A DNA stretch of 64,000 bases from an uncultured Clostridia bacterium (GTDB lineage Bacteria > Bacillota > Clostridia > Christensenellales > Aristaeellaceae): the NCBI GenBank assembly GCA_946407745.1, contig CAMJPQ010000006.1:1-64000 (forward strand). The letters run 5' to 3'. Each line of letters begins with the position of its first letter. Within the stretch, counting starts at the first letter, position 1. A model generated the notes under the pieces. That model saw only the letters and a program-made list of their open reading frames with translations. It was not told the DNA's origin and did not search any database. The translations under genes and the position numbers were made by a program. Of the stretch, positions 31,072 through 39,620 are shown piece by piece.

Positions 31072-33492
31072 ATGAAAAAAATCCTGTCCCTTCTGCTGGT
31101 GCTGAGCCTGATGATCACTGTTCTGCCCCTGTCCGCGCTGGCGGAAGGAGAGGCGACACCAACAGAGACGGCTGAAACGGAAGAGCGGATCCCCCTTCTG
31201 GACGAAGAGGGCAACCCGGTACTGGATGAGGACGGCAACCCCGTGTACGCAGACGAGGAGGAAGGCCCCATCTACCCGGATGAGCTGCGCGTCGGTCATC
31301 CCACCATCACCAAGGGCGACTTCTTCACCGAGATGTTCGGCAACGACACGTCCGACATTGACGTGAGAGCGCTGATCCACGGCTACAACCTGGTCAACTG
31401 GGACCAGAACCAGGGCGTGTACCTGGTAGACCCGAGCGTCGTGGAGAGCCACCGGATCGTCACGGACGACCTGGGAAACAAGACCTATTTCTTTGTACTG
31501 CAGGAAGACCTGCAGTGGAACGACGGCACGCCGATCACGGCGTGGGACTACGCTTTCAGCCTGTTGCTGCTGATGTCCCCGGAGATCGAGCAGATCGGCG
31601 GAAAGATCTACCGCGCGGAGCACCTGCTGGGGTATGACGAATACCTGACAGGGAAGGATCCCTTCCTGCGCGGCGTGGGTGTGCTGGATGATCACCAGCT
31701 CGCGATCACGCTGGATCACAATTTCCTGCCGTATTTCTTCGAGACCGGCCTGCTGCTGTGCTATCCTTACCCCATTGAGGAAATTGCCCCCGGCTGCAGG
31801 GTGCGCTCTGACGGTGTGGTGGACCTGGGCAATGGCTACGGCTACGGCGTCTACATCACGAATGAAGACCCGGATGCAGCGGAGCCCATCTACACGGCGG
31901 AGCTGCTGAAGAAGACCATACTGGACCCGGAGACGGGCTACAACAGCCACCCCAAGAAGACCTGCGGCCCGTACAATCTCGTGGACTATGACTATGAGAC
32001 GGCGCACTTCGAAATCAACGAATACTTCAAGGGCGCGTGGGTGTACAACACCCTGCCGGAGAACTTCCGCTTCGATGTGTACGACCACAAGGGCACGGGC
32101 AGCGGAGACCTGGTGCACTACGACGGCCCGACTTACATTCAGATGGAAGGCAAGGACGAGGAGGGCAACACCTACACCTATTACCTCGTCAAGCCGAGCA
32201 TCCAGAAGATCTCCTTCTCCGTGGCGGATAACGACACGATGGCGGCAGACCTGGCCAGCGGGAAGTTCCACCTGGTCAACAAGGTGGTGTACGGCCCGAC
32301 CATCCTGGAGTGCCTGGGCAACAGGACCGAGCTGATTGAGCCTGTGCCGGACCACGAAGTGCCCGAGAGGGAAGAGGAGTACGAGGCGCCGGACGTGTCC
32401 GGCATCCGCTACCAGAACTACCCGCGCATCGGCTTGGCGTTCCTGACCTTCACCTATGACTGGCCCACAGTGCACGAAAAGGAAGTGCGGCAGGCCATGG
32501 CCTGGTGCATGGATCGTGAGAAGCTGACACAGGAATACACCTCCGGCTTCGGCCAGGTGGTGAACGGCTACTACGGCATCGAGCAGTGGGAATACCTGAT
32601 CTGCGACGGCCAGCTGGAATACCCGATCAACTTCATCAGCGACCCGATCCACCTGGGAGACGACCTGGCGAAGCTGCTGAAGCACCGGAACATGTACGCC
32701 ACCACTGAGGAAGAATTCGAGCAGATGGTGTCCGCGTGGGAGATGCTGACGCTGGATAACCTGACGGACTACAAGGTGGATATCGCCAAGGCGAACACGA
32801 TCCTGGACGAGGCGAAGTGGACGCTGAACCGCGACGGCGAAGCGTACAACCCGGCAGTGGACGATGTGCGCTGCAAGATGGTGGACGGCGAGCTGGTGGC
32901 GCTGGACCTGACGATGATGTACCCGAGAGGGAACCACATCGTGGATACGATGCAGGAGAATTTCCTGGATAACCTGGCGCAGGTTGGCATCAAGGTGACG
33001 CTGGTACCTGAGGACATGGAGGAGCTGCTGAAGAGCTACTACCGTGAGAAGGAACGCACCACCGATATGATCTACCTGGCGACCAACTTCCATGTGATCG
33101 TGGACCCGGCCATCACGTACTCAACGGACAGCACGGCGAACCACGAGATCTGGAACAATACGTACTCAGACGACGAGGACCTGTACTGGCGCGCGGTGAA
33201 CATGCGCAAGACGGACCCGGAGGACGTGTACGACTATGTGAGCAAGTGGATCGCTTTCCAGGAGCGGTACAACGAGGTACTGCCGACGATCCCGATCTAC
33301 AGCAATATCTATTTTGACTTCTACACCCACCAGCTGCAGAACTACTACATCACTGCGCATGTGACGTGGACGCAGGCGATACTGGAGTCGTACTTCGGAG
33401 AAGACCTGGAGGAAGAGGACGAGGAAGCGGCGGAAGCAGAGGATGCGACAGAAGAGGCGGGCGAAGGCGAAGCAATAGAGATTGAGGACTGA
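31072..33492 (+). CDS. Extracellular solute-binding protein, family 5 (oligopeptide-binding type), secreted without lipobox
   Basis: ATG at 31072 after AAGGAGAAGAAG; signal peptide MKKILSLLLVLSLMITVLPLSALA; SBP_bac_5-like features (LQWNDGTPITAWDYAFSL, VRQAMAWCMDREKL, AKANTILDEAKW). Tracked start 30961 is upstream read-through. Confidence 0.85.
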   Translation: MKKILSLLLVLSLMITVLPLSALAEGEATPTETAETEERIPLLDEEGNPVLDEDGNPVYADEEEGPIYPDELRVGHPTITKGDFFTEMFGNDTSDIDVRALIHGYNLVNWDQNQGVYLVDPSVVESHRIVTDDLGNKTYFFVLQEDLQWNDGTPITAWDYAFSLLLLMSPEIEQIGGKIYRAEHLLGYDEYLTGKDPFLRGVGVLDDHQLAITLDHNFLPYFFETGLLLCYPYPIEEIAPGCRVRSDGVVDLGNGYGYGVYITNEDPDAAEPIYTAELLKKTILDPETGYNSHPKKTCGPYNLVDYDYETAHFEINEYFKGAWVYNTLPENFRFDVYDHKGTGSGDLVHYDGPTYIQMEGKDEEGNTYTYYLVKPSIQKISFSVADNDTMAADLASGKFHLVNKVVYGPTILECLGNRTELIEPVPDHEVPEREEEYEAPDVSGIRYQNYPRIGLAFLTFTYDWPTVHEKEVRQAMAWCMDREKLTQEYTSGFGQVVNGYYGIEQWEYLICDGQLEYPINFISDPIHLGDDLAKLLKHRNMYATTEEEFEQMVSAWEMLTLDNLTDYKVDIAKANTILDEAKWTLNRDGEAYNPAVDDVRCKMVDGELVALDLTMMYPRGNHIVDTMQENFLDNLAQVGIKVTLVPEDMEELLKSYYREKERTTDMIYLATNFHVIVDPAITYSTDSTANHEIWNNTYSDDEDLYWRAVNMRKTDPEDVYDYVSKWIAFQERYNEVLPTIPIYSNIYFDFYTHQLQNYYITAHVTWTQAILESYFGEDLEEEDEEAAEAEDATEEAGEGEAIEIED

Positions 33493-33497
33493 CAGAA

Positions 33498-33535
33498 AAG
33501 GCCCCGCTTCCGGCAGAAACTGGAGGCGGGGCCTT
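33498..33535 (+). terminator. Terminator-like hairpin downstream of the SBP gene
   Basis: AAGGCCCCGC...GCGGGGCCTT inverted repeat just after the stop; no strong U-tract. Confidence 0.6.
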
Positions 33536-33603
33536 AGTGTACGAAACCAAAGTCACCGGGAAAGGGAAGTAAACAGCGCCAAGGCGCGGAAAGGGAGAAC
33601 AAC

Positions 33604-34014
33604 ATGAAAAAGCAGGCACTCAGCTACATCGAGGGCATCGGGGAGAAGTATGAGGCGCAGCTGAACGCGGCTGGCATTGAGACCGTACCGGCGCTGCTGG
33701 AGGCGGGAAAGACCAGGAAGGGCCGCACAGAGCTGGCGGAGAAGAGCGGTGTGGACGAGAAGCTGATACTGAAGTGGGTGAACCATGCCGACCTGATGCG
33801 GATCAAGGGCGTGGGCAGCGAGTACTCCGACCTGCTGGAGGCCGCGGGAGTGGATACCGTGGCGGAGCTGGCCACCCGCCGGGCGGACAACCTCACAGCG
33901 AAGATGGAAGAGGTCAACGCGGAAAAGAACCTTGTGCGCCGCCTGCCGGTACAGAAGATGGTGGAGAAGTGGGTGGCAGCGGCCAAGGAACTGCCCGGGA
34001 TGGTTGAATACTGA
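33604..34014 (+). CDS. DUF4332-like (helix-hairpin-helix type) protein
   Basis: MKKQALSYIEGIGEKYEAQLNAAGIETVPALLEAG..., ...RIKGVGSEYSDLLEAAGVDTVAELATRRADNL: two IxGIG/GVG HhH-like repeats; RBS AAGGGAGAA. Confidence 0.75.
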   Translation: MKKQALSYIEGIGEKYEAQLNAAGIETVPALLEAGKTRKGRTELAEKSGVDEKLILKWVNHADLMRIKGVGSEYSDLLEAAGVDTVAELATRRADNLTAKMEEVNAEKNLVRRLPVQKMVEKWVAAAKELPGMVEY

Positions 34015-34210
34015 GACAGGAAACCGGACAAGCCGGATACTGCATGAAGAAAAGTCATCAGCACAGCCTGCCGATGATGGAAATCCAACCTTGTCAGGCA
34101 GACACAGGACATATCCAAAGCAACCTGCAGCACCTTGCCCAGACGGGCAGGGTGTTTTTCGATCCGGAGGCTGAATGGGGGCAGCGGAGCAACCGTAAGC
34201 AATCAGCAAA

Positions 34211-34288
34211 GGTAATGATCACCGCCGTCAGGCCGGTGCAGCCATGGAAAGCATCATCGTTGATGCTGGTTACACTGTCGGGAATGGT
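34211..34288 (-). pseudogene. Isolated fragment of a BspA-type leucine-rich repeat (LRR_5)
   Basis: Minus-strand translation TIPDSVTSINDDAFHGCTGLTAVIIT matches the BspA/LRR_5 repeat pattern, in a non-coding-looking gap with no full gene around it. Confidence 0.6.
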
Positions 34289-34402
34289 AGCGTGTGTGGT
34301 ATTCGGATGGACCGGCTTTGTGCAGCAACACACGAGGACCTCAAAGTAATAAGCCGCAGCGCAGTCTGCCAGATTGCACTGTGGCTCAGGATTCGTGCTT
34401 TC

Positions 34403-35821
34403 TTATTCGTTGACAGCGGTTCCGTTCACATACAGTGTATAGCCGTTGCTGTTCACGTTTTCGATATTGCCCTCAAAGCTGCTGATGTAGGTATCGGCCG
34501 TCAGCGTCCATGTGCTGGTTTCATCAAGCACCACTTTAGCGGCGCCGATCTCGGTGGAAACGGTCTCACCTTTGGCATTTGTAATCTCGCCGCTGAGAGT
34601 GCCTTCAAAGGCGGAACCGTTGCTCAGGGTCAGTGTCAGGGTGGCGTTGTCACCGACAAGGATTGTGCCGCTCAGCGCCTGACTGTCGGCGATCAGCTCC
34701 GCGGTATTGGAGGCGCCGTTCCAACCGTCATCGCACACGGAGAGGAGGATGTCGCTTCCCTCATTCACCAGGTTCACGCCGGAAAGTGTGATGACCGCGT
34801 GTGTGTTGGTGACGTGGAACATGTGGCCGCTCAGGCTGGTGAGGCTGCCGCCTGTCATGGTGAAGGAGGATGTGCCGCTGTCCGCGTCGCCGGACATGGA
34901 CTGATAGATCATGATGGTATCATAGAAGGTGGCGTTTCCGTTGCACTGCGTGTTGTTGGCGGTCATATCGCAGTTTTCAAGCGTGATGGAATTCATGCCC
35001 TCAATGCACACGCCTTCGGAAAGGTTGGAGACCAAAGAGGCGTTCTTCACCGTGATGTCCGCCGTGGAGTAGATGGCAGGGGAGCCCAGGCCATTGGAGG
35101 TGTATGTGCCACCGTCCACGACCACGGTGCCGCCGCCGCGGTCGGTGCGGATGGGTGCGGAGGAGCCGCCGAAGGTTTCCACAGTCAGATTGCTGGCGTA
35201 GGTAATGCCTCCGCCTGTGGTCATGATGCCGCCGGAGCCGTTGCCGGTGGTGGTAATGACCGTATCGCTGATGATGACGGTTGTGCCGTCGCCGCTCGCG
35301 CCGTTGGACGCGCCGTTGCCGCCGTAGCAGAAGACGCCGTTGGCGCCCGAAGCACTGGAGGTGATGGTGCCACCTGTGATGGTGGCGGTGGTGCCGCCCA
35401 TGGCCAGCAGCGCTGCGTTCAGCCCGTAGAAGTTACAGTTGTCACCGCCGTTGGAATCGCCGGCCTTGGTGACTGTGGGGTTGACGATGGTCACCGCATC
35501 GGCAGTATCGATAATGAGCGCGCTCTCATCTGCGGTTTCGGAAGTGTAGGTTTGATCAGCCTGCTCAGCGGAAGAAGTGATTTCTGCCGCTGCTGTGTAC
35601 TCAAAGGAGGAAGTACCGCCGCCGGGAGGCGTGCTGCCGCCAAAGCCGCCTTCACCCGGCTTGCCGTCAGGCGGGGTACCCATTTGGCCAGTCGGCGGAT
35701 CACCCGGCGGTGTTCCCATGGGGCCAGACGGCGGATCGCCCGGTGGGTTGCCTTCCGCAAACGCAAAGGCAGAGGTGAGCAGGAGCATTCCTGCAAGAAT
35801 CATGGAAAGGAACCGTTTCAT
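34403..35821 (-). CDS. Secreted beta-helix/adhesin-like protein with Pro/Gly-rich N-terminus
   Basis: MKRFLSMILAGMLLLTSAFAFAEG signal peptide from ATG at 35821 with RBS AAGGGAGGT; (NPPGDPPSGPMGTPPGDPPTGQMGTPP) repeats then Ser/Thr/Gly-rich TITGGTITSS, VVDGGTYTSNG parallel-beta-helix-like repeats. Confidence 0.8.
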   Translation of the reverse strand: MKRFLSMILAGMLLLTSAFAFAEGNPPGDPPSGPMGTPPGDPPTGQMGTPPDGKPGEGGFGGSTPPGGGTSSFEYTAAAEITSSAEQADQTYTSETADESALIIDTADAVTIVNPTVTKAGDSNGGDNCNFYGLNAALLAMGGTTATITGGTITSSASGANGVFCYGGNGASNGASGDGTTVIISDTVITTTGNGSGGIMTTGGGITYASNLTVETFGGSSAPIRTDRGGGTVVVDGGTYTSNGLGSPAIYSTADITVKNASLVSNLSEGVCIEGMNSITLENCDMTANNTQCNGNATFYDTIMIYQSMSGDADSGTSSFTMTGGSLTSLSGHMFHVTNTHAVITLSGVNLVNEGSDILLSVCDDGWNGASNTAELIADSQALSGTILVGDNATLTLTLSNGSAFEGTLSGEITNAKGETVSTEIGAAKVVLDETSTWTLTADTYISSFEGNIENVNSNGYTLYVNGTAVNE

Positions 35822-35880
35822 GTGAATACCTCCCTTGACAGCGGCAGACTCAGCCTGACCGCCCTGAAATGATGCCGCGA

Positions 35881-35898
35881 TGTCAGCTCTAGCTGACA
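35881..35898. promoter_or_regulatory. Palindrome TGTCAGCT-ct-AGCTGACA, candidate operator
   Basis: Perfect 8-bp inverted repeat with 2-nt centre, plus a third AGCTGACA half-site at 35930..35937, flanking a minus-strand TATAAT (35906..35911). Confidence 0.55.
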
Positions 35899-36034
35899 GG
35901 TGCTTATTATACACGGAAACTTTAAATACAGCTGACAGGAATGTGTTTATTCTGTGAAAACCGATTCAGCCAAAGGCTGAACGGCAACGTAGCCCCATGT
36001 AAACACTGCCTGGCCTGATGAAACTGAATGCCCC

Positions 36035-36063
36035 TTGAAGAAAACTGCCGCATTGATTATAAT
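36035..36063 (+). promoter_or_regulatory. Sigma-A type promoter (TTGAAG-N17-TATAAT)
   Basis: -35 36035..36040, 17-nt spacer, -10 36058..36063, upstream of the CcdA-thioredoxin gene. Confidence 0.65.
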
Positions 36064-36109
36064 GAAGACAAACGGCCACGGTTAGCCGCTGAAGTAAGAA
36101 CACAGGCAG

Positions 36110-37297
36110 GTGATCACAACGCTGCAAGGCGCCGCCGCTCTGAACGTATCACAGAGCATCTCGCTTCTCACTGCGTTTGTGCAGGGAATACTCAGCTTTT
36201 TCTCTCCGTGCGTGCTGCCGCTGGTTCCGGTGTACCTGACCTATCTGGCCGGCGGGACGCTGGACGCTTCCAGGCGCAGGATGATACTGCACACAGTGTG
36301 CTTTGTGCTGGGCATCAGCTCAGCCATCATGCTGCTGGGGATGACCTTTACCGCCCTGGGACAGCTGCTGAGGCAGTGGCAGACCGTGGTGAATCTGATT
36401 TGCGGCCTGCTGGTCATCGCTTTCGGACTGCTGCAGCTGGGGCTGATCGGGCAGCATTCCTTCCTGCAACGCGACTACCGCCTGCCATTCCGGCTGGACC
36501 GGCTTCCCATGAATCCCCTGACCGCGCTGGTGATGGGCATCTGTTTTTCCTTTTCCTGGACACCCTGTATCGGGCCGACGCTGTCTGGCATCATCATGAC
36601 GGCGGCTGCCTCATCCACAAGCGAGAGAGGAGCGTTACTGATGGCATGCTATATTCTTGGCTTCGTGATCCCTTTCCTGGCAGTGGGCTTTTTCACGCAG
36701 GCTGTGCTGGCCTTCTTCAAAAAGCACCGCAGCGTGGTACGATGGACCCGCACCGTGTCCGCCATTCTGCTGATCGTGATGGGCGTGCTGATCATGACGG
36801 GCACCATGGGCGACTGGAGCCGCCTGGTGGCGTCCGCCAGTGCGGAAGAGGCCGCCGGTGAGGCGCAGGAGACAATGCCCGACTTCACCCTGACGGACCA
36901 ATATGGGCAGGAGCACACGCTGTCCGACTACAGGGGAAAGGTGGTCTTTATGAATTTCTGGACCACCTGGTGTCCGTGGTGTGTGAAGGAAATGCCGGAC
37001 ATTGAGGAGATTTATCGGGAGGCAGGAGAAAACCAGGGTGATGTGATCATTCTGGGAATGGCAGCTCCCTCTACAGTAGATACGGCTGATCAGGAAGCGA
37101 TTCAGGCGTTCCTCTCGGATAACGGTTTCACCTATCCCGTCCTGATGGATCTCACGGGGGAGTGGTTCAACTTTTATGGCGTGACCAGCCTTCCCACCAC
37201 TTGGCTGCTCAAGCCGGACGGCACCATCCTGGGTTATGTCGCCGGCGCGCTGAGCAAGGAGCAGATGCTGGAAATCATCGACATGGCAAAGCAATGA
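36110..37297 (+). CDS. CcdA/DsbD-type membrane protein fused to TlpA/ResA-like thioredoxin domain
   Basis: N-terminal multi-TM GILSFFSPCVLPLVPVYLTYLAGG (CcdA signature) and C-terminal VVFMNFWTTWCPWCVKEMP...SLPTTWLLKPDG thioredoxin with WCPWC. Start codon (GTG) uncertain. Confidence 0.9.
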   Translation: MITTLQGAAALNVSQSISLLTAFVQGILSFFSPCVLPLVPVYLTYLAGGTLDASRRRMILHTVCFVLGISSAIMLLGMTFTALGQLLRQWQTVVNLICGLLVIAFGLLQLGLIGQHSFLQRDYRLPFRLDRLPMNPLTALVMGICFSFSWTPCIGPTLSGIIMTAAASSTSERGALLMACYILGFVIPFLAVGFFTQAVLAFFKKHRSVVRWTRTVSAILLIVMGVLIMTGTMGDWSRLVASASAEEAAGEAQETMPDFTLTDQYGQEHTLSDYRGKVVFMNFWTTWCPWCVKEMPDIEEIYREAGENQGDVIILGMAAPSTVDTADQEAIQAFLSDNGFTYPVLMDLTGEWFNFYGVTSLPTTWLLKPDGTILGYVAGALSKEQMLEIIDMAKQ

Positions 37298-37346
37298 GCT
37301 GTGCAGGCCATTTGGCAGCAGCTTCGTGGAAAGCAGGTGACAGGGA

Positions 37347-37913
37347 GTGACAGACACCGGCCATGCGGCATCCTTAGTCGGTAACGGAAAATGGCGGCTG
37401 TTCCACACCGGCCAGGTGGAGATCAGAACGCCTGACCTGCGGCACGGGCGAAAAAACGCGGACTTCGGACCGGGCTTTTACCTCACGCCGGATGAGGCGT
37501 TTTCCCTGCGGTGGGCGCGGAGGGACGCGGTCATCAACGAATACGAGCTGGACACGGAGGGCCTGGACATCTGCTTTCTGAAGCGCGATGAGCGGTGGGC
37601 GGAGTATATCTTCGGAAACCGCCGCCTGCGGGACACAGTGACAGCGGATATCGTGGCCGGGCCGATTGCGAACGACACGATCTTTGATACGCTCGGCATC
37701 ATCTCCAGCGGCCTGCTGAAACCGGAGGAGGCACTCCGGCTGCTGCTCATCGGTCCGGAATACACGCAGGTGGCTATCAAGACGGACAGGGCTCTGCGGC
37801 AGCTGAAATGGATCAGATCGTTCAGCGCCATCGGCGGTGAATCAAGCCGCGAGGAGCAGGAAGCCTATCAGAAACAGCTCGGCGAGGTACTGGAAGAGAT
37901 CGCCGGCAAATGA
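37347..37913 (+). CDS. DUF3990-like protein (ADP-ribosyltransferase-like fold suspected)
   Basis: LFHTGQVEIRTPDLRHGRKNADFGPGFYLTPDEAFSLRWARR resembles the DUF3990 N-terminal motif. Confidence 0.7.
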   Translation: MTDTGHAASLVGNGKWRLFHTGQVEIRTPDLRHGRKNADFGPGFYLTPDEAFSLRWARRDAVINEYELDTEGLDICFLKRDERWAEYIFGNRRLRDTVTADIVAGPIANDTIFDTLGIISSGLLKPEEALRLLLIGPEYTQVAIKTDRALRQLKWIRSFSAIGGESSREEQEAYQKQLGEVLEEIAGK

Positions 37914-37942
37914 AAAAACGGGGGAAAGAGGCTGGAGGAAGC

Positions 37943-38581
37943 GTGAGACTGTTTGAATATGACGGCAAGCCGGTCCGTGTGACGGACCACCGGGGCAGCG
38001 CCTTTGCCGGGGTGGCTGAGTTCAACCCGCCAGACTTTGGTCTGCATGAATGCGGTCGGGAGGAAGAAAGCCTTCAAATCGGCGATGTAATGATCTTTGA
38101 GAGCGACATCGAAAAAGTTGAGTTTCTTCCGAGCTTTGAAGAAGCTGCCGCCACCATTACCGTAGGCCGCTACAGGCACTTCAAGGGCCGGGATTACGAG
38201 GTGCTTGCCGTCGCCCGTCACAGCGAAACAGAGGAGCCGATGGTGGTTTACCGCGCGCTGTACGGTGAAGGCGGCGTGTGGGTCCGCCCTGCCAGTATGT
38301 GGAATGAAACCGTGGAGCGCAACGGTAAAACCTATCGGAGGTTTTACCCGCTGGAGCGGATCAAGCGGGTCGAAAAATATGAGCGCCTGTTCGATGAAGT
38401 CGGCACCGGCGCGGACCCTGAGAAGCTGAGTCAGCTGGAGGAGTATTATTCCTCCGGACAGTGGCTGGAGGACTATGAGGCAGACGAGAGGGGAGAGCTT
38501 CCCCCGGATATGAAGCGGGGCGTGCTGTCGCAGGACGCACTGTACAATTTGCTGGAAGGCGCAGTGAGCAGAAAATCTTAA
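37943..38581 (+). CDS. Fusion protein with DUF1653 and DUF4298-like segments
   Basis: GRYRHFKGRDYEVLAVARHSETEEPMVVYRALYGEGGVWVRPASMW (DUF1653-like) followed by LSQLEEYYSSGQWLEDYEADERGELPPDMKRGVLSQDALYNLL (DUF4298-like). GTG at 37943 after GGAGGAA preferred over tracked 37910. Confidence 0.75.
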   Translation: MRLFEYDGKPVRVTDHRGSAFAGVAEFNPPDFGLHECGREEESLQIGDVMIFESDIEKVEFLPSFEEAAATITVGRYRHFKGRDYEVLAVARHSETEEPMVVYRALYGEGGVWVRPASMWNETVERNGKTYRRFYPLERIKRVEKYERLFDEVGTGADPEKLSQLEEYYSSGQWLEDYEADERGELPPDMKRGVLSQDALYNLLEGAVSRKS

Positions 38582-38593
38582 TTAAGAATGAAA

Positions 38594-38629
38594 CCAGACG
38601 AAGGAACGATGTCCTTTGCCTGGCTTTTT
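38594..38629 (+). terminator. Rho-independent terminator-like hairpin
   Basis: CCAGACGAAGGA-acgatg-TCCTTTGCCTGG then CTTTTT. Confidence 0.65.
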
Positions 38630-38636
38630 CAATGGA

Positions 38637-39470
38637 CTATGTGATTTTTCTATAGCTTCTTGGCGAGACGCCATATTTCTTTTTGAAGGCGTCCTTGAAG
38701 TAATTACTGTCTGAAAACCCGCAGCGCAGGGCGATGGCGGTGATGGAATCATCGGTGGAGAGCAGCTCCTGCGCGGCGCGCTGCAGGCGCACAAACACGA
38801 TGTACTCATGCAGGCCGATGCCGGTGGCCGCGCGGAACTTGCGGCTGAGATAATTGGGGCTGAAGCCCACGGCGCGTGCGACATCCGCGCTGGTGAGAGA
38901 ATCCGCAAAGCGCTGACTGATAAAGCGCGCCGCCTGAAGTATCTGCCGGTCGTTTGTGCGAATATCGGCGGGCGGATCGAACACGAAGCTGCATACCCGG
39001 CTGCACAGAAGCAGCAAGGTCTGCAGCCTCATTTTTTGCAGCAGCGCGGAGCGGCTGTCCCTGATTCTTTCCTCCGCCGCCATTTCACTCAGCACGGCAG
39101 CTACCTGGGCGCGGGAGGCTTCCGGAACCTGGAAGAGGGACGACTCGGAAAAAAACTGCAGGGGATGGGGCATGCACTGTCGCACCTCCTCCTCAATATC
39201 CGACCCGCGGAACAGAAGCACCGTGCGCCGGCAGGGCCCGGACATGTATCTTGTATAGTGCAGCGTCATGGGTGGCACGAGGATACAGTTGCCGGGGTGG
39301 AGGTCAAAAATGTGGTCGTCGATCAGAAAACGGCACTCACCGCTTTCCACATAAAACAGTTCGTAACAGCTGTGGCAGTGATGCCCTTCCATGACAAAAT
39401 GCGTGTCTCTTGTCTTCGTTTCGGCATGAATACCGTCTGTGCCGTGGTGCGTTGGTACAGGATATGCCAT
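38637..39470 (-). CDS. AraC family transcriptional regulator
   Basis: N-terminal cupin-like HCHSCYELFYVESGECRFLIDD and C-terminal double HTH (LTSADVARAVGFSPNYLSRKFRAATG...SITAIALRCGFSDSNYFKDAFKKKYGVSPRSYRK). Confidence 0.92.
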   Translation of the reverse strand: MAYPVPTHHGTDGIHAETKTRDTHFVMEGHHCHSCYELFYVESGECRFLIDDHIFDLHPGNCILVPPMTLHYTRYMSGPCRRTVLLFRGSDIEEEVRQCMPHPLQFFSESSLFQVPEASRAQVAAVLSEMAAEERIRDSRSALLQKMRLQTLLLLCSRVCSFVFDPPADIRTNDRQILQAARFISQRFADSLTSADVARAVGFSPNYLSRKFRAATGIGLHEYIVFVRLQRAAQELLSTDDSITAIALRCGFSDSNYFKDAFKKKYGVSPRSYRKIT

Positions 39471-39489
39471 GCGAAATTGTCCCCCTTTG

Positions 39490-39518
39490 TTGAAAAATCA
39501 GTGATTTTTGTTTATTAT
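39490..39518 (+). promoter_or_regulatory. Promoter of ABC exporter operon with embedded 17-nt palindrome
   Basis: TTGAAA (39490..39495), 17-nt spacer, TATTAT (39513..39518); perfect palindrome AAAAATCA-g-TGATTTTT at 39493..39509 overlaps the -35 and spacer. Confidence 0.6.
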
Positions 39519-39620
39519 ATTGGTTTTTTCATGGAAAATCAAGAATAACTGTTTTACAATGACCGACTGTGCAAACAGTTTTTTGCCTGTACAGCCATCG
39601 ATAGCAAGGAGACACGGGAG

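Noticed and set aside
19087-33093. 4668-aa antisense ORF (minus) across the giant gene and SBP gene
   Set aside because: In exact codon register with the sense genes. It is open because the GC-rich sense codon usage almost never uses TTA, CTA or TCA (Leu/Ser). It also crosses two unrelated genes and the intergenic hairpin, and has low-complexity Leu/Val/His/Gln composition.
34244-35872. 542-aa plus-strand ORF opposite the beta-helix-like gene
   Set aside because: Shadow ORF; the minus-strand frame has a signal peptide, RBS and repeat structure.
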